The notes beneath the pieces were generated by a model. That model ran no database searches and was not told the DNA's origin. It worked only from the letters and a program-made list of their open reading frames with translations. 64,000 bases of DNA from Pseudomonas soli (GTDB lineage: Bacteria; Pseudomonadota; Gammaproteobacteria; Pseudomonadales; Pseudomonadaceae), in contig NZ_FOEQ01000001.1 in assembly GCF_900110655.1 (NCBI RefSeq), positions 1 through 64,000 of the forward strand, given 5' to 3'. A program made the position numbers and the translations under genes. Below are positions 1 through 8,900 of the stretch, one piece after another (the stretch's first letter is position 1; the number at the start of each line of letters is the position of its first letter).

Positions 1-342
1 TGATGGTTATGTAACACTCAAGGTGTTGTCACCTATGTGAGTGAACTTTTGTGTAACCCATGTGGGTGATCCGTACAGCGCTCCATTCATCCGGCCCTCC
101 GCTTCGCTCCGGGTCCCCTCACTCCGGCCTTGCTCCCGGGAGGACCGCGCTGAACGCCCCATCCTGGGGCGCAGCGCTTGACGGGCATCCATGCCCGTCA
201 CCTCCCTCCGCAAGACCTCCGTTCGGCCTCCTGAAGTCGCGAAGTTACGGGCGGCGCCTGGGCTGACGCAGCTGTCGCTAGCTGGGTAGGGCGCTAGACT
301 TCTGATCGGCAACGGCAACGGCAACAACTCCACGCGTTCGCG
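1..342. other. Intergenic region with inverted repeats, no convincing gene
   Basis: No reading frame here looks like a real protein: the open frames are low-complexity and Arg/Pro-rich. Two imperfect copies of a short unit, TCACCTATGTGAGTGA near 29-44 and TAACCCATGTGGGTGA near 55-70, lie in tandem and resemble repeated transposase-binding sites at an insertion-sequence end. Further in there is a hairpin with arms GCCCCA (156-161) and TGGGGC (165-170), and a perfect 9-bp inverted repeat GACGGGCAT/ATGCCCGTC at 180-199. The assignment to a mobile-element end is only a guess, since the window starts here. Confidence 0.35.
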
Positions 343-771
343 TCAATGCGTCTGCCAGATCCCATTGTTGCGTTCGCAATCACTGCGCGCCTGCCCCAGG
401 CTTGGGGTGTCGTAGTAGTAGGTGATGATCCGCGCATCCTTGGGCACAGCCGGCCGTGTCGAGGGCTCGCCGCGCCCTGCGGCATCAGGATTGGCCAGGG
501 TCTCCTGGGTCAGCGGGGCGATGCAGCTGCCCACGCTGCCATCGGCGCAACGCTCGACCTTGCGTTTCTGGCTGTTGAGCATCTCCTTGCTCTCGTTGCT
601 GCACGACCAGGCAATCGCTTCGGCAGGCATGTTGCCGTAGCTGTAGCAGGTATGCTGCTGCACCGGCTTGACCGCCTCGCTGGACGAGCGGGTGACCACG
701 TCGCAACCTTCGGCCAGCACCTGCCCGCTGAGCAGGCTGCCCAGCAATGCCACACACAGAATGAACCGCAT
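343..771 (-). CDS. Secreted hypothetical protein (142 aa)
   Basis: The N-terminus (MRFILCVALLGSLLSGQVLA) is a clear Sec signal peptide with likely cleavage after the ALA near residue 20. The mature part has six to eight cysteines, so disulfide-bonded periplasmic folding is plausible. The C-terminal half carries a tract with YYYD and CERNNGIW that resembles small Pseudomonas periplasmic proteins of unknown function. It lies just downstream of the ybhN-like gene on the same strand, separated by 27 bp, so it may be co-transcribed with it. No function can be assigned. Confidence 0.7.
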   Translation of the reverse strand: MRFILCVALLGSLLSGQVLAEGCDVVTRSSSEAVKPVQQHTCYSYGNMPAEAIAWSCSNESKEMLNSQKRKVERCADGSVGSCIAPLTQETLANPDAAGRGEPSTRPAVPKDARIITYYYDTPSLGQARSDCERNNGIWQTH

Positions 772-798
772 GACGAACCTCCCGGGCCGATAGGGCCC

Positions 799-1758
799 TC
801 AGCGCTTGTCCAGGGCTGGCCCGGCCTGTCGGCGCAGGGCCTTGGCGCGCTTCTCCAGAACCAGGTAAGTGATCACCGCCAGCAACAGCGGGATCAGGTA
901 GTACAGCGTCCGATACCCCAGCAATGCGGCCACCAGCGTGCCCTGGCCCAATTGCCCGTGCAGCAGGGCAAGGAACACTGCCTCCAGCACCCCCAGCCCG
1001 GCAGGAATATGCGCCACCACCCCTGCCACGCAGCTGATCAGCAACACCCCCAGTACCGACGGATAGAACAGCTCCGGCGGCAGCAGCAGGTGGATCAGTG
1101 CCGCCATCAACGCCCAGTTGCTCGCGCCCAGCGCCACCTGGCACAACGCCAGGCGCAGGCTCGGCAGGGTCACTTCATGTCCGCGCAGATGCCAGGTACG
1201 TCGCTTGGCGAAGGCACAGGCGAGCAGGTAGGCGGCTGCAACCGCCACCATCAGCACACCGATCAGGCGCAGGCCGCCGGCGCCCACCGCCCAGCTTGCC
1301 GGCAGCTTGACCAAGCCCAGGGCGAACACCGTGCCGGCCAGCAGCAGATAGCCCATCCAGTTGGTCAACAGCCCCAGGGTGAGAATGCGGGTGATGGTCG
1401 CGGTGTCCAGCCCCAGCCGGCTATACAGGCGGTAGCGCAGGGCCACGCCGCCGACCCAGGTGGTGAAGTTGAGGTTGAACGCATAGCAGACGAAGGCCAC
1501 CGGCAGCACCTGGCGGGCCGGCAAGCGGTGGCCGGTGTAGGCGCGAGCGAGCAGATCGTAGCTGGCAAATACCAGGTAGCTGCACAGGGCCAGCAACAGC
1601 CCCAGGGCCAGGGTAGAGGGCCGGTAGGCCAGCAGCGACTGGCGGACTTCGTTCCAGTCCAGGTTGCGTGCCAGGGTGAACAGCAGCACCGGTATCAATA
1701 CCAGGAATAGCAGGGTGAGCAGCCGCATGCCCCAGGTCTTCCAGCGTGGCTTGGCCAT
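799..1758 (-). CDS. ybhN: YbhN-like integral membrane protein (UPF0104/LPG synthase TM-like)
   Basis: A polytopic inner-membrane protein of 319 aa with about eight hydrophobic segments. It belongs to the lysylphosphatidylglycerol synthase transmembrane-domain family (UPF0104). The internal sequence FNLNFTTWVGGVALRYRLYS and the AHIPAGLGVLEAVFL stretch are typical of that family. The start was placed at the MAKPRW methionine because its ATG overlaps the TGA of the upstream cardiolipin synthase by one base (TGATG), as expected for a coupled operon. Gene order ybhP-ybhO(clsB)-ybhN is the same as in enterobacteria, suggesting a role linked to phospholipid metabolism or envelope lipid traffic. The exact biochemical role is not shown by sequence. 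Confidence 0.85.
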   Translation of the reverse strand: MAKPRWKTWGMRLLTLLFLVLIPVLLFTLARNLDWNEVRQSLLAYRPSTLALGLLLALCSYLVFASYDLLARAYTGHRLPARQVLPVAFVCYAFNLNFTTWVGGVALRYRLYSRLGLDTATITRILTLGLLTNWMGYLLLAGTVFALGLVKLPASWAVGAGGLRLIGVLMVAVAAAYLLACAFAKRRTWHLRGHEVTLPSLRLALCQVALGASNWALMAALIHLLLPPELFYPSVLGVLLISCVAGVVAHIPAGLGVLEAVFLALLHGQLGQGTLVAALLGYRTLYYLIPLLLAVITYLVLEKRAKALRRQAGPALDKR

Positions 1759-2960
1759 CAGGTCTTGCCCCCGTTGAAGTCCACCGGCGCTTGGTTGTCC
1801 GCCTGCAGCGACTGCAGACGCTGCCGGTGCGCGGGGAACCAGCCGGCGATGCGCGGGAAGTAGCGGGTGATGTGGAAGCCCAGGAAGATCAACGGCGCGC
1901 GCCACCAGTAGCCACGCACCATACGCTCCAAGGTCACACGCTTGCAGTGCGCGGCACTCAGTTCGCTTAAATGCCGGTACAGCCCCTCGTTGAAGGCACG
2001 ATCGCGGATCATCAGGTTGGCTTCGAGGTTGAACGACAAGCTCAGCGGGTCGAGGTTACTCGATCCCACGGTGGACCATTCGTCGTCCACCAGCGCCACC
2101 TTGCCGTGCAACGGGCGCTGGCAGTACTCATGGATCTGCACATTGTCGCGCAACAGGTAGTTGTAGAGCAGGCGCGACAGTGCGCGTACCCAGCGCATGT
2201 CCGGTTGCCCCTGGAGAATCAGGGTCACCGCCACGCCACGCCGGGCAGCGTTGCGCAGCTCGCGCAGCAATCGGTAGCCGGGGAAGAAATAGGCGTTGGC
2301 CACGACGATGCGTTGCCGGGCTTCACGGAAGACTTGCAGGTAGCACGCCTCGATGTCGGTGCGATGGCGACGATTGTCGCGTTCCACCAGCACGGCGCTG
2401 ATCGAACCTGCGACGTCACCGCCCGGCACCACTGCGCTTGGCCCGCCCAGCACGGGGGCGAGCATGCGGCAGCTGGAAGCGTGCACCTGGGCCAGCACCG
2501 GGCCTGTGACTTCCACGGCGTAGTCCTGCTTGGCCTGCGGGCCGAAGTCGCCGAGATGGTCGGCGCTGTAGTTGATACCGCCAATGAACGCGCGCTGGCC
2601 ATCGATCACCAGGATCTTGCGGTGCAGGCGCCGGAACAGGTTGGTACGCATGCCAGCCAGGCGCGGTTGCGGGTCGAATGCATGGAAGCGCACCCCGGCC
2701 TCGGTCATCGAGGCAATGAACTCGTCAGGCAGGTCGGCGGTGCCGTAGCCATCAACCGCCACCTCCACCCGCACGCCACGGCGCGCCGCGTCGATCAGCG
2801 CCAGGCGCAGCGGCTGGCCGACCTTGTCGTCGTAGATGATGAAGGTTTCCAGGAGGATCTCCTCCCGGGCTTGGGCTATCGCCTCGAACACACGCGGGTA
2901 GTACTGCTCGCCGTTGATCAGCAGTTCGACGTGGTTGCCGTCGCTCCAGGCCTGCTTCAT
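1758..2960 (-). CDS. clsB: Cardiolipin synthase B (phospholipase D family)
   Basis: This enzyme of the phospholipase D superfamily probably condenses phosphatidylglycerol with another phospholipid to make cardiolipin at the inner membrane. Both HKD signatures are present: HRKILVIDGQRAFIGGIN and HGKVALVDDEWSTVGSSNLD. There is no N-terminal transmembrane pair, which separates it from ClsA and fits ClsB (E. coli YbhO). The start MKQAWSDG was chosen because its ATG overlaps the stop of the ybhP-like gene by four bases (ATGA) and the sequence following it (GNHVELLINGEQYYP) is the usual ClsB start. Length is 400 aa, normal for the family. Confidence 0.92.
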   Translation of the reverse strand: MKQAWSDGNHVELLINGEQYYPRVFEAIAQAREEILLETFIIYDDKVGQPLRLALIDAARRGVRVEVAVDGYGTADLPDEFIASMTEAGVRFHAFDPQPRLAGMRTNLFRRLHRKILVIDGQRAFIGGINYSADHLGDFGPQAKQDYAVEVTGPVLAQVHASSCRMLAPVLGGPSAVVPGGDVAGSISAVLVERDNRRHRTDIEACYLQVFREARQRIVVANAYFFPGYRLLRELRNAARRGVAVTLILQGQPDMRWVRALSRLLYNYLLRDNVQIHEYCQRPLHGKVALVDDEWSTVGSSNLDPLSLSFNLEANLMIRDRAFNEGLYRHLSELSAAHCKRVTLERMVRGYWWRAPLIFLGFHITRYFPRIAGWFPAHRQRLQSLQADNQAPVDFNGGKT

Positions 2961-3730
2961 AGCGTCACCTGCGCTACCAGCGGAGCATGGTCCGAGAGGT
3001 GCGACCATGGGTATCTGGACAACACCCGTGCCTCGCACGCCTGGGCATTGCGCAGGTAGATGCGGTCCAGGCGCAGCAGCGGCAGGCGCGCGGGAAAACT
3101 GCGCGCCGGCGTGCCGAAGGCTTCGCTCAGCGATACCGACAGCCGCGCATCGGCCTTCAGGCGCCAGTCGTTGAAGTCACCGGCGACGATGACCGGCTCC
3201 TCCGGCGGCAGGCGCTCGAGCAAGGCCAGCAACAAGTCGACCTGACGCTGGCGGTGCTCCTCGCGCAGGCCCAGGTGCACACAGATCGCATGCACCTGCT
3301 CATGGCCGGGCACTTCGAGCTGGCAGTGCAACAGGCCGCGCTCCTCGTTCCCATGGATGGACACATCGAGGTTGTCGTAGGCGCGGATGGGGAACTTGGA
3401 GAGCAGCGCGTTGCCATGGTCGCCATGGGGATAGACCGCATTGCGCCCGTAGGCGAACTGCGGCCACATGCTGTCGGCGAGGAACTCGTACTGCGGAGTC
3501 TGCGGCCAGGTCGGATGGCGCTCGGCATGGCGCTGATGGCTGCCGTGCACCTCCTGCAGGAACACCAGGTCGGCGCCGGTGGCACGCACCGCCTCGCGCA
3601 GCTCGGGCAGGATGAAACGGCGGTTGAACAGGGTGAAGCCCTTGTGCACGTTAAGGGTAAGCACCGTCAGACGGTTTACGGCCGTGACGTTGTCGATGAT
3701 GCGGTCGGGGGCGGGCAGGGTGCCGTTCAT
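2957..3730 (-). CDS. ybhP: Endonuclease/exonuclease/phosphatase family protein (YbhP-like)
   Basis: The 257-aa product has the fold motifs of the DNase I/inositol phosphatase superfamily: LNVHKGF near the start, LVFLQEVHG with the metal-binding Glu, VIVAGDFNDW with catalytic Asp/Asn, and SDHAPLVAQV with the terminal catalytic His. It has no signal peptide. It sits second in a four-gene set with 4-bp ATGA overlaps on both sides, between the DUF72 protein and cardiolipin synthase B. The same neighbour order in other gammaproteobacteria suggests a phosphodiesterase acting with phospholipid metabolism, but the substrate is unknown. Confidence 0.88.
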   Translation of the reverse strand: MNGTLPAPDRIIDNVTAVNRLTVLTLNVHKGFTLFNRRFILPELREAVRATGADLVFLQEVHGSHQRHAERHPTWPQTPQYEFLADSMWPQFAYGRNAVYPHGDHGNALLSKFPIRAYDNLDVSIHGNEERGLLHCQLEVPGHEQVHAICVHLGLREEHRQRQVDLLLALLERLPPEEPVIVAGDFNDWRLKADARLSVSLSEAFGTPARSFPARLPLLRLDRIYLRNAQACEARVLSRYPWSHLSDHAPLVAQVTL

Positions 3731-4644
3731 AGCGACTCCTGCGGCTCGACGCCGGGTTCGGTCACCAGCTCGCCGTCCAGGCCCAGCTTACCCAGCAGGC
3801 GGCGGGCATCGTAGGGGGCATGTACCTTCTGGTCATTGTCGAAGTAGCAATACACATCCCGCGAGGCGCGTTTCGCCGGAGCGCGCCGGATGATGCGCTG
3901 GGCATCCTCCGGCTGGCCGCCTGCGGCCCAGGCCTGGATGCGCAGGCGCCAGCGGCGCAGGGCGCTGGCGGTGTAGCCGCTGCTGTAGAGCTCGACATCG
4001 CCGTGCAGGCGCAGGTAGACGAAATCGGCCGTGACTTCCTCGATATAAGGCCATTTGCCGGCGCTGTCGGCGACCACCAGCGCGACCTTGTGCTTGCGCA
4101 GCAGGTTGATGAAGGTGTCGCAGAGGAAGCTCGGATGGCGGATCTCCACGGCATGGCGCAAGCGCGCATTGCCGCGGATGGCGCTACCACCGTTGTCCTG
4201 CAAGCGTTCTGCGGCCTGCCGGGCACAGGCGCGCGCGGCCTTACGGTCGCGGGGCAGCAGGGCGAGAAAATCGCTGAAGCGCTCAGCGTCGAACTTCATG
4301 TTCGGGGGAAACTGCCAGAGGAACGGCCCCAGCTTGTCACCCAGCAGCAATGGCCCCGAGGCAAAGAAGTTGGCCAGCGGCTCGTCGATGTCGCGCAGCC
4401 GTCGCACATGGGTGATGTAGCGCGGCGCCTTCACCGAAAAGACGAAGCCTTCCGGTGTTTCATCGCGCCACTGTCGGTAGCGCTCGGGGGTCTGCAACGC
4501 GTAGAACGAGCCATTGATCTCGATGCTGTTCACCGCCCGCGAGGCGAACGCCAGCTCATCGTCCTGGCGCAGCCCCTTGGGGTAGAAGTCCTTGCGCCAT
4601 GGGCCATAGCGCCAACCGGATATGCCAATGCGGATCTCGCTCAC
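3727..4644 (-). CDS. DUF72 domain protein (YecE-like)
   Basis: A 305-aa DUF72 protein, a TIM-barrel-like family of unknown activity. The family signature is obvious: IRIGISGWRYGPWRKDFYP at the N-terminus, NSIEINGSFYALQTPE, FSVKAPRYITH, LGPFLWQFPPN and, near the C-terminus, YCYFDNDQKVHAPYDARRL. GTG at 4644 was chosen as start because AGGGAG lies six bases upstream; the ATG 24 bases further upstream has a poorer site. It is the first gene of the operon with ybhP, clsB and ybhN, joined by a 4-bp overlap. Confidence 0.88.
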   Translation of the reverse strand: MSEIRIGISGWRYGPWRKDFYPKGLRQDDELAFASRAVNSIEINGSFYALQTPERYRQWRDETPEGFVFSVKAPRYITHVRRLRDIDEPLANFFASGPLLLGDKLGPFLWQFPPNMKFDAERFSDFLALLPRDRKAARACARQAAERLQDNGGSAIRGNARLRHAVEIRHPSFLCDTFINLLRKHKVALVVADSAGKWPYIEEVTADFVYLRLHGDVELYSSGYTASALRRWRLRIQAWAAGGQPEDAQRIIRRAPAKRASRDVYCYFDNDQKVHAPYDARRLLGKLGLDGELVTEPGVEPQESL

Positions 4645-4801
4645 GAGGGCTCCCTTTCGTTCGTGCACTCTTGACTAGCGACCGGCATCGCGGCGTCAGG
4701 GTTCAGCAGGAATGACGAGTGGCCGGTGGCGCAAAACCCGGAACTTTGCCTGCCATCCGGCCCTCCACCACAGAGGGAAGCAGCCAATGGAGGCAACGCC
4801 G

Positions 4802-4936
4802 ATGAACAGCGAGACAGAACCGGGAGACGTGCAGGCGCCGCCAGCACCGACCGAGGCAGACGATGAAGAACCCGAGGTGCTGCCGGACGACCCTGACATC
4901 AAGGGCCTGCCCGGAGAAACCCGGCAGCCGGCCTGA
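4802..4936 (+). CDS. Small acidic hypothetical protein (44 aa)
   Basis: A very acidic 44-residue protein (MNSETEPGD... ending RQPA) rich in Asp, Glu and Pro. The ATG at 4802 is preceded by GGAGG with an 8-base spacer; the in-frame ATG 15 bases upstream actually contains this ribosome site, so the later start is preferred. It lies 13 bases before the iron-permease-like gene and is probably co-transcribed with it. Small disordered proteins of this type are common next to stress genes in Pseudomonas; function unknown. Confidence 0.55.
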   Translation: MNSETEPGDVQAPPAPTEADDEEPEVLPDDPDIKGLPGETRQPA

Positions 4937-4949
4937 GGGAGCGCTAGCC

Positions 4950-5345
4950 ATGAAATTCGATCGTTTCGCCCAATGGCTGGCCAACCGCAGCGGGCGCCCG
5001 GCGAGCTTCGTCATCGCATTGATGCTGATCATCGCCTGGGGCGTGAGCGGGCCGCTCTTCCATTTCAACGACACCTGGCAACTGGTGATCAACACCTCGA
5101 CCACCATCATCACCTTCCTCATGGTGTTCCTGATCCAGAACACCCAGAACCGCGACAACGACGAACTGCACATCAAGATCGACGAACTGCTGCGCACCAC
5201 CCAGCGGGCGCACAAGGCCCTGCTCGACCTCGAGGACATGGGCCCGGCCGAACTGCATGCGCTGCGCAAGCAGTACCAGCAACTGGGCGAGCACGACCAA
5301 GCGGCGCCGGGCAACGACGCACCGGCCAAGGACACCCTTGACTGA
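4950..5345 (+). CDS. Low-affinity iron permease family membrane protein
   Basis: A 131-aa protein with two hydrophobic segments (about residues 17-38 and 46-68), followed by a charged helix (RDNDELHIKIDELLRTTQRAH) and a short acidic tail. This pattern, including FLIQNTQNRD after the second membrane segment, matches the bacterial family annotated as low-affinity iron permease, named after the fungal Fet4 domain. Actual iron transport has not generally been demonstrated for these short bacterial members. The start follows GAGGGAGCGCTAGCC. Its neighbours, a small acidic protein and a ClpP-like protein, are on the same strand. Confidence 0.8.
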   Translation: MKFDRFAQWLANRSGRPASFVIALMLIIAWGVSGPLFHFNDTWQLVINTSTTIITFLMVFLIQNTQNRDNDELHIKIDELLRTTQRAHKALLDLEDMGPAELHALRKQYQQLGEHDQAAPGNDAPAKDTLD

Positions 5346-5359
5346 CCCTGGAGGACGGC

Positions 5360-5911
5360 ATGGCCAGACACATCATCCACTACACCGGCCCGATCAATTC
5401 CGCGACTTGCGGCAACCTCATCAACACCTGTTCCAAGGCCTTGCAGCAGGGCGCCGAGGTGTTGCAGATCAACATTGCCACCATGGGCGGCGAATGCAGC
5501 TACGGTTTCACCCTGTACAACTTCCTGCGCTCACTGCCGGTGCCGGTGCACACCCACAACCTGGGCACGGTCGAATCGATGGGCAACATCCTGTTCCTGG
5601 CCGGCAGCCACCGTACCGCCTGCGCCTACAGCAAATTCCTGTTCCACCCGTTCCACTGGACCCTGCACGGCTCGGTGGACCACTCACGGATGGCCGAGTA
5701 CGCGATGAGCCTGGACTATGACCTGCGCCTGTATGCGCAGATTGTCGCCGAGCGCACCGAGGGTGCGAGCGAGCGGCTCGATGTGCCGCGCTACCTGATG
5801 GCCTATCCACGGATCCTGGGCCCCCAGGAAGCGCTCGACAGCGGGATGATCCACGCAGTGGACGAACTGCCGATCGAGGCCGCTGCCGTGCAGTGGAGCG
5901 TCCATGCCTGA
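5360..5911 (+). CDS. ClpP-like serine protease family protein
   Basis: A 183-aa protein of the ClpP/crotonase fold. NIATMGGECSYGFTLYNFL corresponds to the ClpP helix region, GTVESMGNILFLAG holds the likely nucleophile Ser, and KFLFHPFHW the catalytic His. An Asp candidate lies in the DSGMIHAVDELP stretch at the C-terminus. Chaperone-docking features of true ClpP cannot be recognised, and the sequence is shorter than housekeeping ClpP, so this is a ClpP-like paralogue of unknown partner. The start has an excellent GGAGGA ribosome site and lies 15 bp after the membrane protein gene, suggesting one transcript. Confidence 0.8.
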   Translation: MARHIIHYTGPINSATCGNLINTCSKALQQGAEVLQINIATMGGECSYGFTLYNFLRSLPVPVHTHNLGTVESMGNILFLAGSHRTACAYSKFLFHPFHWTLHGSVDHSRMAEYAMSLDYDLRLYAQIVAERTEGASERLDVPRYLMAYPRILGPQEALDSGMIHAVDELPIEAAAVQWSVHA

Positions 5912-5931
5912 GGCACGACGGCGCCCCGGCC

Positions 5932-5958
5932 ACAGGCAGGCCGGGGCGGGTAGGGCGT
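5932..5958. terminator. Convergent GC-rich terminator hairpin
   Basis: A perfect 10-bp stem CGCCCCGGCC / GGCCGGGGCG with a 7-base loop lies between the ClpP-like gene (+) and the stop codon of the large hybrid kinase (-). There is no long T run, so it is a weak intrinsic terminator in either direction, placed exactly where one would be needed for converging genes. Confidence 0.6.
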
Positions 5959-8900
5959 CAGTAGGGTAGCGAGCCGCTCAGACCCTCGATCGCCTCGATC
6001 AGCTCGTCGTAGCCCACCGGCTTGTTCAGGTGCCGGTCGAAGCCCGACTGGCGCGAGCGGTACTGGTCGGCGCTGGCCCCGTAGCCGGTCAGGGCGATGG
6101 CCGGGGTATAGCGCAGGTGCTCCAGGCCCCGCAGGGCCTTGATCAGGGCGTGGCCGTCCATGACCGGCATGCCGATATCCGAGAGGATGATGTCATAGCG
6201 GCCATGGGCGGCCGCCTCGAGTGCGGCCTGCGGGTTGCTGTAGGCCTCGACTTCGGCGCTTTCCATTTCCAGCAGTTGCTGCATCACCTCGAGGATTTCC
6301 ACCGAGTCGTCCACCAGCAACACCCTGACCCCGTTCAAGCGGCCCTCGATGTTGTCGTCGCTGGTATCCGGCTGGGCCTGCTGTCCGGGGTCGGACAACG
6401 GCAGGCACACCGTGAAGGTGGCGCCGCAACCCAGGCCGGCGGACGTCGCGCTGACCGTGCCGCCATGCGCTTCCACCAGCTGGCGCACCAGCGACAGGCC
6501 GATACCGAGCCCGTCGCGGTGGTTGCCGGAGGCTTGTGGCGCGGCTTGGGAAAACAGGTCGAAGACGCTTTCCAGGCTTTCGTCGGTCAGGCCGATACCC
6601 TGGTCGATGACCTCCAGGCGCGCCTGGTTGCCATGGCGGGCCAGCGCCAGGCGGATCTCGCTGCCGGCGGGGCTGAATTTCAGCGCATTGTTGAGCAGGT
6701 TCCAGACGATCTGCTCGAGCCGGGTGCTGTCGGCCTCGACGTACACCGGTGCGCCGTCGGCGGGCAGCGCCAGGCGCACCTCGCAGGCGTGCTGCTCGTT
6801 GGCCAGCACGGCCTGGATGGCCTGCAGCACCGCGCACAGGTCGAGCACCTGGGTCTTGAGCTTGAGCTTGCCGGTGCGGATACGCGCGACATCGAGCAGG
6901 TCATCGATGATTCGCGCTTGGCTCGAGACCGCCTCACAGATAGTGCCGACCGCCTTGCTGGCGACACCGTTGCCCTTTACCGACGGGGACCGGCGCAGGA
7001 TTTCGGCATTGAGCTGAATCAGGTTGAGCGGGTGCTTGAGCTCGTGGGACATGACGGCGAAGAACTCGTCCTTCATGTGGCTGGTGTTCTGCGATTCAGC
7101 GAGCTGTTTGCTTTGTTCATCGTGCAGACGCTTGTGCCCCGTCAGGTCGCGGGCAATCTTGACGTAGCCGCGCAGGCTGCTGCCCTTGAGGCGCGACACT
7201 TCACCGCTGCAGTAGAAGCGGCTGCCGTCCTTGCGCACATGCCAGCGCTCGTCCTGGCCACGACCGTGCAGGCGGGCACTGCGCAGTTCGCGCTCGGGCA
7301 AGCCACTGGCCCGGTCCTGCTCGGTGAAGATCAGTTGGTAATGATGGCCGAGCACCTCATCCTTGCCATAGCCGAAGATCAGCGCGGCGCCGGTGTTCCA
7401 GTCGGTGATCAGGCCCTGCTCATCAAGCAGGATGATGGCGAAATCATGGGTACTCTCGGCGACCAGGCGCATGCGCTCCTCGCCCTGGCGCAGGCGTTCC
7501 TCGGCGGCGCGGCTCTGGCTGATGTCGATGAAGGTCAGCACGGTGCCGTCGACGTTGCGCTCGCTGGCCCGATACGGCAGCAGGCGGGCCAGGTACCAGT
7601 GCTGGTTGTGGCCGACCACTTCGCGCTCGATGGTGGTCTCGCGCTCGACCACCGCCCGGGCGTCGTCGGCCAGGCCCGGATAGTCGAGGCGATGGGTGAT
7701 GTCGAGCAGCGAGCGCCCGGTGTCCACCGGCAGCATGCTGAAGATATCGGTGGCGCGCGGGGTGAACCAGCGGATGCACAGGTTGCGGTCGACGAACACC
7801 GTGGCGATGTCGGTGGACGCGATGAGGTTGCTCAGGTAGTCGTTGACCTTGTCGGTTTCCTCGACCTTGATCTTGAGTTCGTAGTTGACCGTCAGCAGTT
7901 CTTCGTTGATCGACTGCAGCTCTTCCTTGCTGGTTTCCAGCTCCTCGCTGGCCGAGCGCAGCTCCTCGTTGATCGCCTGCATCTCTTCGTTGGAGGCGGT
8001 CAGCTCCTGGCTGGAAAACTCCGACTGCTCGATGGTTTCCTGCAACTGCAGGCGCGTGCGGTGCAGTTCGCGCTCCAGGTTGCCCAACAGCATCCCTTCG
8101 GTCTGTTCGACGCCGGGTGCCCGGGTGATCGCGTTGTCGGCTTCGCCGCTCTGGAAAACCACCAGCAGGCACTCGCTGCCACTGGGTTCGTCCTGGTGCG
8201 GTTGGACCAGGATGCGTACCCCTTCGGTATGCTCGTCGAGGTCGAGGGAAACTGTGCGCGACGTTACCGCCTGGCCGCTGCCCTGGGCCTGCAGCAAGGT
8301 ACTGCGCAGGGCCGGACGCAGCGGCGTGAGGACCAGGTTGAGCAGGTTGTGGCTGAGCTCGCCGCCGGCATGGCGCAGATAGCGCCCCACGCCCTCGCTC
8401 ATGTGCAAGATATTGCCCTCGGTATCGACCACCAGGCTCGGCGGCGTGCAGCGGGCGAGGGCTCGGTGATGGATTTCGGCATAGGACAGTTTGCGGGCGG
8501 CGCGTGCCCGGGCCGGCGCCGGAGCGAGCGCAGGCTCGGGGGCTTGCAGGCGCGCCGGATGACGCACGGCCGCCACTTCACGGGCGCGGAAGATGCGGTT
8601 GCGCTTGTCCACGGCGACGAACAGGTCGGCCGCAAGGTCGGTGGATTCGGAGCTGCCCAGGAACAGATAGCCGCCCGGGCGCAGCGCGAAGTGGAACAGG
8701 CGCAGGATATCGCGCTGCACCTCCCGGTCGAGGTAGATCAGCAGGTTGCGGCAGACGATCAGGTCCAGTTGCGAGAACGGCGGGTCGGACAGCAGGTTGT
8801 GGCGGGCGAACAGGACTTTTTCGCGGATTTCCTTGCGCACCCGGTAATGCTGGTCCTCCTTGAGGAAGAACTGGCGCAGCCGGGCCGGCGACACATCGGT

